A stretch of 64,000 bases of DNA from Psychrobacter sp. 28M-43 (GTDB lineage: Bacteria; Pseudomonadota; Gammaproteobacteria; Pseudomonadales; Moraxellaceae): contig NZ_CP061739.1 in NCBI RefSeq assembly GCF_014770435.1, positions 1,240,001-1,304,000 of the forward strand, read 5' to 3'. The position numbers were made by a program, and so were the translations under genes. Below the pieces are notes generated by a model. That model ran no database searches. It saw only the letters and a list, made by a program, of their open reading frames with translations, and was not told the origin of the DNA. Shown one piece after another: positions 53,863 through 64,000 of this stretch (the stretch's first letter is position 1; each line of letters opens with the position of its first letter).

Positions 53863-55158
53863 ATGAATGCAATTGAACGCTATTTTGGGATTAATGGTGA
53901 AAATACCACGATCAAAACAGAAATCATCGCTGGTATAACCACGTTCTTGACGATGGCCTATATTATCTTTGTCAACCCTAACGTCTTAGCCGATGCGGGT
54001 ATGGATAAGGGGGCCGTATTTGTAGCGACCTGTATAGCAGCAGCAGTAGGTTGTTTCATCATGGGTATCTACGCCCGACTACCAGTTGCGCTTGCACCAG
54101 GTATGGGGCTTAATGCTTTCTTTACCTATGGTGTGGTGCTTGGTATGGGCTACGCGTGGCAGACAGCGTTAGGTGCGGTGTTCTTGTCTGGTTGTATCTT
54201 CGTACTATTGAGTCTATTCAAGATTCGTGAAGCAATCATTAATGCCATTCCAACGTCTCTCAAAAACGGCGTAGTTGCTGGTATTGGTGCGTTCTTGGCG
54301 TTTATTGCATTGCAAAGCGCAGGTATCATCGTCAATCATGATGCAACCCTAGTTGGCCTTGGTGACATGACGTCATTTGGTCCTGTCATGGCTTCATTAG
54401 GTTTTGTTGTTATCATTGGCCTGTCTTATAAGAGAGTCCCAGGTGCGGTAACCATTGGTATTTTATTGGTTGCACTGATTAGCTTATTAATGGGCTATAC
54501 GCAGTTCACAGGTATCATCTCTTCACCGCCTTCTATTGCACCGACGCTTATGCAGTTAGACATTGCTGGTGCATTTGATGTGGGCATGATCAGTGTTATC
54601 TTTGCTTTCTTATTTGTCGATTTGTTTGATACTGCTGGTACTTTGATTGCTACCACTAGCCAAGCAAAGCTAACGGACAAAGATGGCAATATCCCGAACA
54701 TGGGCAAAGCACTACTCGCTGATTCAACCGCGACAGTAGCGGGTTCTTTACTGGGTACTTCATCGACGACCAGCTATATTGAGAGTATCTCTGGTATCGC
54801 CTCAGGTGGCCGTACAGGCTTAATGGCTGTTACGGTAGGTGTGCTATTCCTATTCAGTATTTTCTTCTCACCACTAGCAGGTATGATTCCAGCTTATGCA
54901 ACGGCTGGCGCTATCTTTTATGTAGCCGTACTTATGATGGGTACCCTAAAGGACATTAACTGGAGCGACTTAACAGAAGCGGCACCAGTGGTCGTGGTAT
55001 TGCTATTCACACCACTTACATACTCTATCGCTGACGGTATCGCACTTGGTTTTATTACCTTTACAGCTGTAAAAGCAATTGCAGGCAAGTTTGCAGATAT
55101 CAGTATCGCTGTCTGGATTTTGACTGCTATATTGTTGTTCAAGATTATTTTCTTATAA
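53863..55158 (+). CDS. Purine (adenine/guanine/hypoxanthine) permease, AzgA-type NCS2 family
   Basis: The 431 residues have about 12-14 membrane segments and the AzgA-type motifs: TEIIAGITTFLTMAYIIFVNP, LPVALAPGMGLNAFFTY, FVDLFDTAGTLIATTSQA and STATVAGSLLGTSSTTSYIES. These carriers import guanine, hypoxanthine or adenine by H+ symport. This would supply bases to guaD and xdhAB in the nearby purine island. Start ATG follows a GGGGGC-rich stretch. Monocistronic with a strong terminator. Confidence 0.92.
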   Translation: MNAIERYFGINGENTTIKTEIIAGITTFLTMAYIIFVNPNVLADAGMDKGAVFVATCIAAAVGCFIMGIYARLPVALAPGMGLNAFFTYGVVLGMGYAWQTALGAVFLSGCIFVLLSLFKIREAIINAIPTSLKNGVVAGIGAFLAFIALQSAGIIVNHDATLVGLGDMTSFGPVMASLGFVVIIGLSYKRVPGAVTIGILLVALISLLMGYTQFTGIISSPPSIAPTLMQLDIAGAFDVGMISVIFAFLFVDLFDTAGTLIATTSQAKLTDKDGNIPNMGKALLADSTATVAGSLLGTSSTTSYIESISGIASGGRTGLMAVTVGVLFLFSIFFSPLAGMIPAYATAGAIFYVAVLMMGTLKDINWSDLTEAAPVVVVLLFTPLTYSIADGIALGFITFTAVKAIAGKFADISIAVWILTAILLFKIIFL

Positions 55159-55194
55159 TGCAAAGTGTAGTAAGACATTAATAGCATCTTAAAC

Positions 55195-55238
55195 AAAAAA
55201 CCCTCCTTACCAGCTGATGATAAGGAGGATTTTTTTTG
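55195..55238 (+). terminator. Intrinsic terminator after purine permease
   Basis: CCTCCTTA pairs with TAAGGAGG, followed by eight Ts; A-rich 5' flank. Confidence 0.87.
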
Positions 55239-55896
55239 TCAGCATTATAAGCCTATCGTCTTAATTTGAGCTCAGTATTCTTGGGGGTAATGTTTAGTAT
55301 TTCTGATACCAGTATTAAGTAGGGTAATGCCAAACTATGGGCAATAGTAAACAAAAAAACGTAACCAAAGCGTCATGGCCAATAAAGTGCTTGTAAGTTA
55401 TTGTTATTTAGATATATATTAATTTATGAAAATAATAAATTTCGTTAGTTTGAAAAAAACTTTCGTGATATTATAGCCGAGTTAAGCGCATCACCTCAAT
55501 CAACGCCGTAGAGGTTTTTCTTACAGTGAATTAGCATCACCATAGATGACAGATTTGTGATTATTAGAGCGATTTTTCGGTTCAATAAGGCGATATTTGG
55601 TCATCACACTCCTTTCACTACTAACAAGAAGAAGGCACTAATGCCGCTTAGCTTTTCGTTGTTGCCTTTGTATTGTTAACGTAGCCCGTTTAACAGTCGA
55701 ACGACCTACTTAACCGTCTCCAGCCTATGCTGGATTTTTAGTTTTGTGATGGCGCCGTTTGGTCTTTTGATTATTGCTGTGAATATCCGTCAATAACCAC
55801 TATTTTTTGATAGCGGTTATGAGCAGTTATACAGGACGATCAGACTTCCTAAAGCACCATTTATTATGGTTTTTAAACGATAGTTATGGAGTTATT
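55239..55896. other. putA leader region with a terminator-like hairpin and a tiny frame
   Basis: 658 bp. TCCAGC-CTAT-GCTGGA followed by TTTTTAGTTTT (55719-55744) is an intrinsic-terminator-like hairpin 155 bp before the putA start. A second weaker hairpin (ACCTC...GAGGT, TTTTTC) ends near 55520. On the minus strand a 27-codon frame (55521-55604) has a strong AAGGAG four bases before its ATG. TTG at 55807 opens the putA frame early but lacks a ribosome-binding site. Confidence 0.45.
55521..55604 (-). CDS. Possible 27-residue small protein
   Basis: ATG at 55604 follows AAAGGAG-TGTG, a strong ribosome-binding site, and reads 27 codons to TAA (starts MTKYRLIEPKNRSNNHK). The product is polar and basic with no signal or membrane segment. 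Only the ribosome-binding site supports it; a chance frame cannot be excluded. Confidence 0.25.
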   Translation of the reverse strand: MTKYRLIEPKNRSNNHKSVIYGDANSL

Positions 55897-58800
55897 ATGA
55901 ACCCAGTAGACCAGTTTACCCCGCAAGAGCCGATCTTGTTTAATCCTGTTGATATGCTGTCGCCTGAGTATCTCGCCCAGTCAGCAGAAGCGCTAAATAA
56001 GCGTATTTCGCCGCTATATAGCGCCGATGAAGAACGTTGGTTGTCTGAGTTATTGCCACTTGCCAAACCCAGTATAGAAGAACGCGATGCTGCTGCTGAG
56101 CAAACGCGCAAACTGGTCGAGCACGTACGTAATGATGGTAAAGCCGTCAAGATGGTTGACTCATTATTGCTTGAGTATAGCCTTGATACCCAAGAAGGTA
56201 TCTTGCTAATGAGCTTGGCAGAAGCCTTGATTCGTGTGCCAGACAACTATACGGCTGATGCATTGATTCATGACAAAATGAGTGTGGCTGACTGGAAAAA
56301 GCACATCAAAAATGACAACGGCTTTATGGTCAATGCCTCTACTTGGGGCATGATGATGACTGGTCGCGTTGTCAGTATTGACAGCAGCACCACTGCATCA
56401 GGTTTCTTGGATCGCATGACTAAAAAGATGGGCGAGCCTGTCATTCGTAGTGCGATGCAAAAAGCCATGCGTATCATGGGTCATCAGTTTGTATTGGGCG
56501 AGACCATCGAAGACGCCAATAAAAACAGCCAGCCATATCGTAATAGAGGCTATACCTATTCATTTGATATGTTAGGTGAAGCGGCCATCACGCATAAAGA
56601 TGCGGAAAAATACTTCAATGACTATCTACATGCGATCAGAGCTACGACCAACGTAAAAGTTAAAGAAGGCATGCCAAAGCCGTCAGTGTCTATCAAATTA
56701 TCAGCACTGCATCCTCGCTATGAAGCCACGCAAGAAGCGCAAGTAATGGGCTTATTGCGTCAGCGCTGCCTGCTATTGATTGAAGCGGCACGTGAAGTCA
56801 ATGTCGATATCAGTATTGATGCTGAAGAAGCAGATCGCCTTGAGATTTCTCTAAAACTGTTTGAGTCTTTGTACCGTGATAATTTGACAGCGGACTGGGA
56901 TGGTTTAGGTATCGTTGTACAAGGGTACTCTAAACGTGCTATCGCTGTATTAGCATGGCTTGCTCGTTTGTCTACTGAAGTCGGTGATCGTATACCAGTA
57001 CGTCTAGTAAAAGGCGCTTACTGGGATACTGAGATCAAACTTGCTCAGCAAAAAGGTCTATCAGGCTATCCAGTTTGGACACGTAAAGAAGGTACGGATA
57101 CTGCATACCTTGCTTGTGCGCGCTTCTTATTGTCAGACCATCTGCGCGGTCTAATCTGGCCACAGTTTGCGACGCATAATGCGCATACACTTTCATCAAT
57201 CATGACCATGAGTGCACATAGAGACTTTGAATTCCAACGTCTGCACGGCATGGGTGATGCGCTTTATGATCATATTTTGCAAGCTTATGAGATTCCTGTA
57301 CGTATCTATGCGCCAGTAGGTGCACACAAAGACTTGCTACCGTACTTGGTACGCCGCTTGCTTGAGAACGGTGCCAACAGCTCGTTTGTTCATCAGTTGC
57401 TAGACAAGTCTTACCCAATCGAAAAGCTAACAGTGCATCCATATGACAAGCTGCTTGGTAATGCAACATTGCACAATCCAGACATCCCGTTACCGTTAGA
57501 GATTTACGGCGAACGCCGTGCAAGTTTTGGCCCTAATATCTTTGTAGAGTCACAATGGTTGCCGTTCAAATCAGCTATTGATAGCCATCTACACAAAACA
57601 TGGTCAGCAACCTCTATCATTAATGGTAAAGCTGTTGATACCTATGAAGTAGATGGTCAAACGAATCAGCTTGATACGCAGACTGTACTTGCGCCTTGGA
57701 ACCACGAAGTTAGTGCTGGTAAAGTAACTTATGCCAACGCTGAAGTGGCTCGCCAAGCGATTGACGTTGCTGTTGCTGGTCAAGATGTATGGAAAAATGT
57801 ACCAGCTGCTAAGCGTGCTGAGATATTACGTAAGATTGCTGAGCTATACGAAGAAAACTACGCTGAACTAATGGCACTATGCCAAGTTGAAGCGGGTAAA
57901 ACCATGCAAGATGGCATCGATGAAATCAAAGAAGCCGTTGATTTCTGTCGTTTCTATGCTGACGAAGCAGAGCGTCTAGATGACGTCGTACATGAGTTTA
58001 CAGACTTGGCTGGCAAGCAGTCTCGTCAAGTATATAAAGCACGCGGTACTTTTGTTTGTATCAGTCCATGGAACTTCCCATTGGCTATCTATACGGGACA
58101 GATTGTAGCTGCACTTGCTGCAGGTAACACCGTAGTAGCGAAACCTGCTGAACAAACCAGTTTGGTAGCTCACTTTGGTGCCCAGTTGATGTATCAAGCG
58201 GGTATACCTGCAGAAGCATTGCAATTGGTCATTGGTGCAGGCGACGTAGGTGGTGCTTTGACGGCTGCTGACAATATCGCAGGGGTAATATTTACCGGTT
58301 CTACTCAAACAGCCCAACGTATCAACCAAAGCCTAAATGATCATGCACAAACCAGCGGCGAGTTGCCTGTCTTTATCGCTGAGACTGGCGGTCAAAACGC
58401 AATGATCGTTGACTCAACAGCATTGCCAGAGCAAGTCGTTAGAGATGCGGTACTATCAGCATTTGGTTCAGCAGGTCAGCGTTGTTCAGCTTGTCGCATA
58501 TTGTGTGTACAGGAAGAAATGGCGGATGATCTAATCGAGCTATTGCAAGGTAATATGGCTGAGTTGTCTGTAGGCAATCCTTTATATGCTGCCACAGATG
58601 TAGGTCCAGTAATTGATGCGGATGCTAAGCATGGTTTAGAGGCGCATATCGAACGTATGAGTGCTGAGCCGACTGCTACCATTTTGGCACAGACGCCGAT
58701 GAGCTCAAGCTCAGTCGTCAGTCAAGAGAAGTCTACCTTTGTATTGCCAACCGCAATTGAAGTGAAGAGCATTGATGTGATCGGTGGTGAGCACTTTGGC

Positions 58801-59160
58801 CCAATTCTACACGTACTTCGTTATCAAGCACGTGATTTGAATAAGCTGATTGATGCCATTAACAACACAGGCTTTGGTTTGACGTTAGGTATCCATAGCC
58901 GTATTGAAAATACTGTTGAGCACATTGAGCGCCGCGCATTTGTCGGTAACACTTATATTAACCGTAACCAAATCGGCGCGGTCGTAAACGTACAGCCATT
59001 CGGTGGTTGTGGTCTATCAGGTACTGGCCCTAAAGCTGGTGGCCCGCATTATGTCGCGCGTCTGATGCAACTTAGCTCAGAAACAGTCAACGCTGAACAG
59101 TCAGCTGCTCATATGACAGCGACCGAAACCCAAACTACCACTCAAACAGAACTCGCATAA
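55897..59160 (+). CDS. putA: Bifunctional proline dehydrogenase / P5C dehydrogenase PutA (without C-terminal domain)
   Basis: From ATG 55897 (GGAG five bases before) the protein is 1087 residues. The N-terminal half is proline dehydrogenase (KPSVSIKLSALHPRYEATQ, VDISIDAEEADRLEISLKLF, IPVRLVKGAYWDTEIKLAQQ, FATHNAHT). The C-terminal half is the aldehyde dehydrogenase (FVCISPWNFPLAIYTGQI, FTGSTQTAQRI, Glu in AETGGQNAM, Cys in SAGQRCSACRIL). It oxidises proline to glutamate via FAD and NAD+. There is no ribbon-helix-helix repressor domain (E. coli PutA, 1320 residues, has one) and no C-terminal domain; the latter appears as the next gene. Confidence 0.95.
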   Translation: MNPVDQFTPQEPILFNPVDMLSPEYLAQSAEALNKRISPLYSADEERWLSELLPLAKPSIEERDAAAEQTRKLVEHVRNDGKAVKMVDSLLLEYSLDTQEGILLMSLAEALIRVPDNYTADALIHDKMSVADWKKHIKNDNGFMVNASTWGMMMTGRVVSIDSSTTASGFLDRMTKKMGEPVIRSAMQKAMRIMGHQFVLGETIEDANKNSQPYRNRGYTYSFDMLGEAAITHKDAEKYFNDYLHAIRATTNVKVKEGMPKPSVSIKLSALHPRYEATQEAQVMGLLRQRCLLLIEAAREVNVDISIDAEEADRLEISLKLFESLYRDNLTADWDGLGIVVQGYSKRAIAVLAWLARLSTEVGDRIPVRLVKGAYWDTEIKLAQQKGLSGYPVWTRKEGTDTAYLACARFLLSDHLRGLIWPQFATHNAHTLSSIMTMSAHRDFEFQRLHGMGDALYDHILQAYEIPVRIYAPVGAHKDLLPYLVRRLLENGANSSFVHQLLDKSYPIEKLTVHPYDKLLGNATLHNPDIPLPLEIYGERRASFGPNIFVESQWLPFKSAIDSHLHKTWSATSIINGKAVDTYEVDGQTNQLDTQTVLAPWNHEVSAGKVTYANAEVARQAIDVAVAGQDVWKNVPAAKRAEILRKIAELYEENYAELMALCQVEAGKTMQDGIDEIKEAVDFCRFYADEAERLDDVVHEFTDLAGKQSRQVYKARGTFVCISPWNFPLAIYTGQIVAALAAGNTVVAKPAEQTSLVAHFGAQLMYQAGIPAEALQLVIGAGDVGGALTAADNIAGVIFTGSTQTAQRINQSLNDHAQTSGELPVFIAETGGQNAMIVDSTALPEQVVRDAVLSAFGSAGQRCSACRILCVQEEMADDLIELLQGNMAELSVGNPLYAATDVGPVIDADAKHGLEAHIERMSAEPTATILAQTPMSSSSVVSQEKSTFVLPTAIEVKSIDVIGGEHFGPILHVLRYQARDLNKLIDAINNTGFGLTLGIHSRIENTVEHIERRAFVGNTYINRNQIGAVVNVQPFGGCGLSGTGPKAGGPHYVARLMQLSSETVNAEQSAAHMTATETQTTTQTELA

Positions 59161-59171
59161 GGAGTAGCAAC

Positions 59172-59864
59172 ATGGCGACTGAATTCAAAAAAAATCATGC
59201 CCAGGTTTGTGAATCTTGGCGATTACTCGGCGCAGTCAACCGCGCAACGTATCTACAAGCAGCCACTCCAAAACTGGCATTGCTCACTGGTGATGCCAAT
59301 AAAGCAAAGCGTTTATTCAACCATTTGTTGAGCGCTGCGCCTAGCTTGGATGAGATGCATCGTATGACAGGGGCAACAGGCGAGTCCAATGACTTGTATG
59401 TGACTGGTCGTGGTAAGACGATGGTCATCGGTGGCGAAACTGCTAGAGCCATGGCAGTATTAGGTCAGCTTATCGCGGCACTCCTAACAGGTAATGAAGT
59501 TATATTGCATTGCCCAAGCCAAGATGAGATGTGTAATGAAGCTGCTAAGATACTGCACGACACAGGTATCAGCGAAGATGTATTAAGTGTGGCTAATGAT
59601 TCGCAAACAGTCACGCTTTTATATATCGATCGTCTAGCACAAGTGGCTGTCTCTGGTAGCCGCAGCGAAGTGCAAGCCATCAGTCAAGAGCTTGCCAATA
59701 CTGACGGTATTTTGACACAGGTTATCAGTGTCACTGATATGGAAGGCTTATCAGAAATGCTAACGCCTGATTATCTGCATCGCTTTGTCACTGAGCGAGT
59801 CAAGACTATCAATACCACAGCAATCGGTGGTAACGCGAGCTTGCTTGAGCTTGGTACAGAGTAG
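59172..59864 (+). CDS. Stand-alone PutA C-terminal domain (aldehyde-dehydrogenase-like) protein
   Basis: The 230 residues begin 11 bp after putA. The middle has MTGATGESNDLYVTGRGKTMVIGG, matching the PTGESN-type segment of the C-terminal domain of long PutA proteins, and the end has ERVKTINTTAIGGNASLLELG, close to the conserved C-terminal motif (VNTAAAGGNASLMTIG) of those proteins. No catalytic Cys or Glu of an aldehyde dehydrogenase is visible. In long PutAs this domain caps the channel between the two active sites. I infer that it works in trans with the upstream enzyme. AAGGAG lies before the ATG. Confidence 0.72.
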   Translation: MATEFKKNHAQVCESWRLLGAVNRATYLQAATPKLALLTGDANKAKRLFNHLLSAAPSLDEMHRMTGATGESNDLYVTGRGKTMVIGGETARAMAVLGQLIAALLTGNEVILHCPSQDEMCNEAAKILHDTGISEDVLSVANDSQTVTLLYIDRLAQVAVSGSRSEVQAISQELANTDGILTQVISVTDMEGLSEMLTPDYLHRFVTERVKTINTTAIGGNASLLELGTE

Positions 59865-59978
59865 AAGGATTGCAGTAATTACGAATCCGCTTCGCTTTTA
59901 TATCAACTTTTATAAAGGCTAAGCGGTATTTGGTAGCGCTATAACTACCAAATTAGTGATTGCATAAGATGTATAAGA

Positions 59979-60018
59979 AAAAACCGCTATCTGAGTAATT
60001 ATCAGATAGCGGTTTTTT
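59979..60018. terminator. Bidirectional intrinsic terminator
   Basis: AAAACCGCTATCTGA pairs with TCAGATAGCGGTTTT around a short loop, with A/T tracts either side; between the convergent PutA-domain gene and roxA. Confidence 0.88.
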
Positions 60019-60054
60019 TGTCTATGCTATTTAACTGAAGCTTGATACAGGATG

Positions 60055-61227
60055 TTATTCAGCAATATCAACCCATACCCAACCGTTTTCTAGCCATTCT
60101 CTCAAATCATCTGCATCAACATTGGTGACGTCGCTATGTTGTAATGCTTCACCATTGGCCAAGCGTACTAGTACTGCTATCGCCGCTTCATCAAGCCCAT
60201 CGATACGTTGACCATTGGCATACAGCACGGTGCCATCAGTGGTCTGGCTATAGAGTAGGCGGTTGCTATAGTCCGCCTGCAATGTCGCCCCTTCTGATAA
60301 GGCTTGCACTAGCTCATCGGTATCTAACGTCTCTTCTGGCATCAGCGCATCATATTGGCGTTTACTAACCACTTCAGAAACTGCTTGGCGAATCATATCA
60401 TCACCGCGATCAGATTGTAGCATCTCTAGCAATTGCGCCTTGATAGCGGCAATACTATCTGCTTGCAACTCACCTGACGCTTGTAGCGCTTGCGGTAGTA
60501 GCATCGGGATAAATAACTTGCTGTCATTGGTTGCGATATCGGCCACGCTATCGATGATTTGCATCAGGTTTGGACGGCGGCAACCAAACGAGAAAGTCAA
60601 ACAGTCATCTTGTGCCACACCGAAATGTGATAATTTAGGCGGTACATAAAGCACATCACCCGCTTCTAGTATTTCATCAAAAATAAGCTCGCCCATGTCG
60701 TCGAACAAGCGTAAAGGCTCGTCAGCAACAAACTCTGTCTGGTCATCACAGAATTTGCCTAGTTGCCAACGTCTAGAGCCATAGCCTTGTGCCAAAAATA
60801 CATCGTAGTCGTCATAATGCTTACCAACCGAACCACCTGCTGGTGCGTAAGATACCATGATGTCATCGCGCTGCCATTGCGGAATAAAGTCAAACGCTTG
60901 CCACAATTGGCCAAGCTCTGGAGACCATTGTTCAAGATTCTGTACTAATACGGTCCATTGCTCTGGTAGATTTTCAAAATCAGTCTCATTCAATGGGCTT
61001 TTTTTGAGTTGCCACTGTGCCTGACCTTCTTTTTTACTGGCTGCTTGGGTCAGCAGTCTTGCACTAGCATCTTCTTCAAGCGCAAGACCAATCATGTCAT
61101 CTGGCTCAAACATATTAACTAGCTGTGGCAACCCTTGCTTGATAAGCAGTGGCTTCTTTTGCCAGTATTCAGATAAGAATTGCTCAGGCGTGATAGAGTC
61201 GGGTAAACAAAGAGGAATAGAAGTCAT
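60055..61227 (-). CDS. roxA: Ribosomal protein L16 arginine hydroxylase (JmjC/cupin, YcfD/RoxA family)
   Basis: From ATG 61227 the protein has 390 residues: ITPEQFLSEYWQKKPLLIKQG at the N-terminus, then a JmjC domain with the iron motif HYDDYD (GGSVGKHYDDYDVFLAQGYG), YVPPKLSHFGVAQDD (second iron His) and TFSFGCRRPN, then a dimerisation/winged-helix end. E. coli YcfD hydroxylates Arg81 of L16 using 2-oxoglutarate and O2. The frame is open to 61491, but those residues are not like the family and overlap a divergent gene. ATG at 61227 has GGA seven bases upstream; ATG 61239 (four residues longer) is also possible. Confidence 0.88.
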   Translation of the reverse strand: MTSIPLCLPDSITPEQFLSEYWQKKPLLIKQGLPQLVNMFEPDDMIGLALEEDASARLLTQAASKKEGQAQWQLKKSPLNETDFENLPEQWTVLVQNLEQWSPELGQLWQAFDFIPQWQRDDIMVSYAPAGGSVGKHYDDYDVFLAQGYGSRRWQLGKFCDDQTEFVADEPLRLFDDMGELIFDEILEAGDVLYVPPKLSHFGVAQDDCLTFSFGCRRPNLMQIIDSVADIATNDSKLFIPMLLPQALQASGELQADSIAAIKAQLLEMLQSDRGDDMIRQAVSEVVSKRQYDALMPEETLDTDELVQALSEGATLQADYSNRLLYSQTTDGTVLYANGQRIDGLDEAAIAVLVRLANGEALQHSDVTNVDADDLREWLENGWVWVDIAE

Positions 61228-61417
61228 TGATAAATCCATATTTTGGCGGTGTACAAGATTAATAATAAGGGATGCTTTATAGGAAGGTTTTAATAGTTTA
61301 AGATTGTCATCTATTTGATGTCTATTATTTTGGTGACGTTTATATAGCACATATAAGCAATAACGATTATCAAAACAATAGCTGTCAGCAGAGCATCCAC
61401 TCAATCGTAGGAACGTT

Positions 61418-61603
61418 ATGAAAAAGCTGCATTTTGTTGTCATCATCGCTAGCGTGTTTTTGCTACAAGCCTGTGTCCATAAAATCGTCACAGTACCCGC
61501 AAAAATCGCTTATAAAACTACCAAAGGCGTGGTTAAAGGAACTGTTGCTGTGGGTAAAGCTATCATACCGGGCGACAGTGATGACGATGATGATAAAAAA
61601 TAA
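61418..61603 (+). CDS. Small lipoprotein of about 61 residues
   Basis: A signal peptide with lipobox (FLLQAC, lipidated Cys19) is followed by VHKIVTVPAKIAYKTTKGVV, KGTVAVGKAIIPG and an acidic/basic tail (SDDDDDKK). The style matches small lipoproteins known in Moraxellaceae, whose function is unknown. AGGAA lies upstream of the ATG. It is divergent from roxA. The lipobox and codon use make it credible. Confidence 0.83.
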   Translation: MKKLHFVVIIASVFLLQACVHKIVTVPAKIAYKTTKGVVKGTVAVGKAIIPGDSDDDDDKK

Positions 61604-61605
61604 AA

Positions 61606-61677
61606 CCTTACTTATCGACTATGGGTTTTGACTCAAAAGCAATTGAATCAAAACCAATCATAGCGTTCAAAGTAAGG
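61606..61677 (-). terminator. Long interrupted hairpin, probable purB terminator
   Basis: Nested arms: CCTTACTT/AAGTAAGG, CTATG/CATAG, GGTTTTGA/TCAAAACC. On the minus strand a T-rich run follows. It lies 140 bp past the purB stop and 3 bp past the lipoprotein stop, so it may serve both. Confidence 0.65.
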
Positions 61678-61816
61678 CTACTATTAATCCAGATAATAGC
61701 TATTAAGATAACAACTGAATAAGATAAAAATGCTAGCAAGATAGGAGCGAGTAGATAATACTAGGTGCTCCTACCTTTTCAGTCTGATCTTATTATCAGT
61801 ATGCTCTTATCAGTTA

Positions 61817-63217
<1,401 letters not shown>

Positions 63218-63420
63218 TCAGTAGTTATGAAATAAAAAACTGCAAGAGTCTAGATAAAAAATTACCATATAATAAACGACGTCGAAATCGTTGCGCGTAA
63301 TATAGCAGAAATATGATATTAAAAAAGCGGTCTATGCAAATAAAGCGATGTTGACCCTCGTTAAAATTATGTTATTCACTGCATCAACATCTGTGCTTTA
63401 AGTTGGGTCTTAAGAAGTAA

Positions 63421-64000
63421 TTAAAATCCGCAAGGTGCATCGATAGATTCAATCACGCCGCCGCCCAGACATACTTCATCGATATAAAATACTGCTGACT
63501 GACCAGGGGTGACGGCGCGCTGTGGCTCATCAAATATGACACGCACTTCGCTGCCATCAGCATTGGTCGCAAATACGCGACACGCTTGATCTGGCTGACG
63601 ATAGCGAGACTTTTCCATACAGGCTAGACCTTCGGCGCTAAACACATCCGCAGGTGGTAAACCATCAATCCAATCGAGCTTATAGGCTTTTAGCTCGTTA
63701 CTCATTAGCATCGGGTGTTCATGCCCTTGACCGACGATTAAACGATTTTTCTCTAAATCTTTTGCCAATACAAACCACGGTTCTTCAGGACGGTCTTTAA
63801 CCCCGCCAATGCCGATGCCGCCACGTTGACCCAGTGTGTAATACATGAGGCCATCATGAGTACCGATGACTTTATTATCATCAGTAAGTATCTCGCCTTT
63901 TTGGGCAGGTAAGTACTGTTGTAAGAAGTCTTTAAAGCGGCGCTCACCAATAAAGCAAATACCTGTAGAGTCTTTCTTTTTAGCCGTCGCTAAGTCATGC
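63421..64000 (-). CDS. mnmA: tRNA 2-thiouridylase MnmA, C-terminal part (5' end outside window)
   Basis: The reading frame runs in from the window edge and ends at 63421. Visible are [20 protein letters not shown], in which Cys of STGICFIG is the second catalytic Cys, then [27 protein letters not shown] and [11 protein letters not shown], up to the end of the beta-barrel domain. MnmA thiolates U34 of Lys, Glu and Gln tRNAs. The N-terminal PP-loop domain lies beyond the window. An internal ATG at 63846 is not the true start. Confidence 0.95.
   Translation of the reverse strand, partial: HDLATAKKKDSTGICFIGERRFKDFLQQYLPAQKGEILTDDNKVIGTHDGLMYYTLGQRGGIGIGGVKDRPEEPWFVLAKDLEKNRLIVGQGHEHPMLMSNELKAYKLDWIDGLPPADVFSAEGLACMEKSRYRQPDQACRVFATNADGSEVRVIFDEPQRAVTPGQSAVFYIDEVCLGGGVIESIDAPCGF

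Noticed and set aside
55807..55896. 30-residue N-terminal extension of PutA from TTG
   Set aside because: Poor start, no ribosome-binding site; ATG at 55897 has GGAG at proper distance.
61228..61491. N-terminal extension of the RoxA frame
   Set aside because: Not like the family, and overlaps a divergent lipoprotein gene with a clear signal peptide.

Overview
The window reads as chromosomal DNA of a gamma-proteobacterium of the family Moraxellaceae, most likely Psychrobacter. This is inferred from protein style and gene neighbourhoods (dnaG-rpoD, bamD divergent from rluD-pgeF, tolQRAB, a RoxA/small lipoprotein/purB/mnmA block, class Ia nrd genes with a YfaE-type ferredoxin) and from moderate-to-low GC with AT-rich gaps. 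I saw no tRNA or rRNA gene, CRISPR array, integrase or insertion sequence.

Layout. 0-5.3 kb: end of a LysM protein, an MltF-like lytic transglycosylase, a NIF3 protein and a membrane-anchored DegQ/DegS-like protease. 5.3-12.3 kb: the class Ia ribonucleotide reductase locus on the minus strand (nrdA, then nrdB and yfaE). nrdA and nrdB are separated by about 3 kb holding a compact AT-rich cassette of four genes: a TIR-like (DUF1863/ThsB-like) protein, a RyR-like small protein, a caspase-like protease and a canonical TIR protein. This looks like a nucleotide-signalling antiphage system related to Thoeris/caspase systems and is the most interesting part of the window. 12.7-20 kb: ybeD, a bestrophin-like channel, a SulP transporter, an ArsR regulator and a marR-siderophore reductase-DUF2798 operon. 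20-29 kb: rpoD, dnaG, bamD, rluD, pgeF. 29-32 kb: a TsuA-like transporter, a flavodoxin-family protein and a 41-residue lipoprotein too short for routine ORF calling.

32.7-49 kb is a purine-catabolism island. xdhABC-guaD (plus strand) converts guanine and hypoxanthine/xanthine to urate. puuD, uraH, uraD, puuE, alc and allA (minus strand) take urate to glyoxylate and urea. A Tsx-type porin and an NCS2 xanthine/urate permease handle uptake, and a second (AzgA-type) purine permease lies at 53.9 kb. A RutR-like TetR regulator sits in the middle. Near-identical TGACYAAWTRGTCA palindromes lie upstream of xdhA, between uraD and tetR, and upstream of the NCS2 permease, so one regulator probably controls the whole pathway.

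49.5-53.2 kb: tolQRAB on the minus strand, ending at a terminator with no pal. 55.9-59.9 kb: putA, lacking its usual C-terminal domain, followed at once by a separate gene encoding what looks like that domain. 60-64 kb: roxA, a small lipoprotein, purB and the 3' part of mnmA, cut by the window edge.

Starts were moved downstream for bamD, putA, roxA, the flavodoxin protein and the RyR-like protein, where Shine-Dalgarno position and family alignment disagree with the longest open frame.
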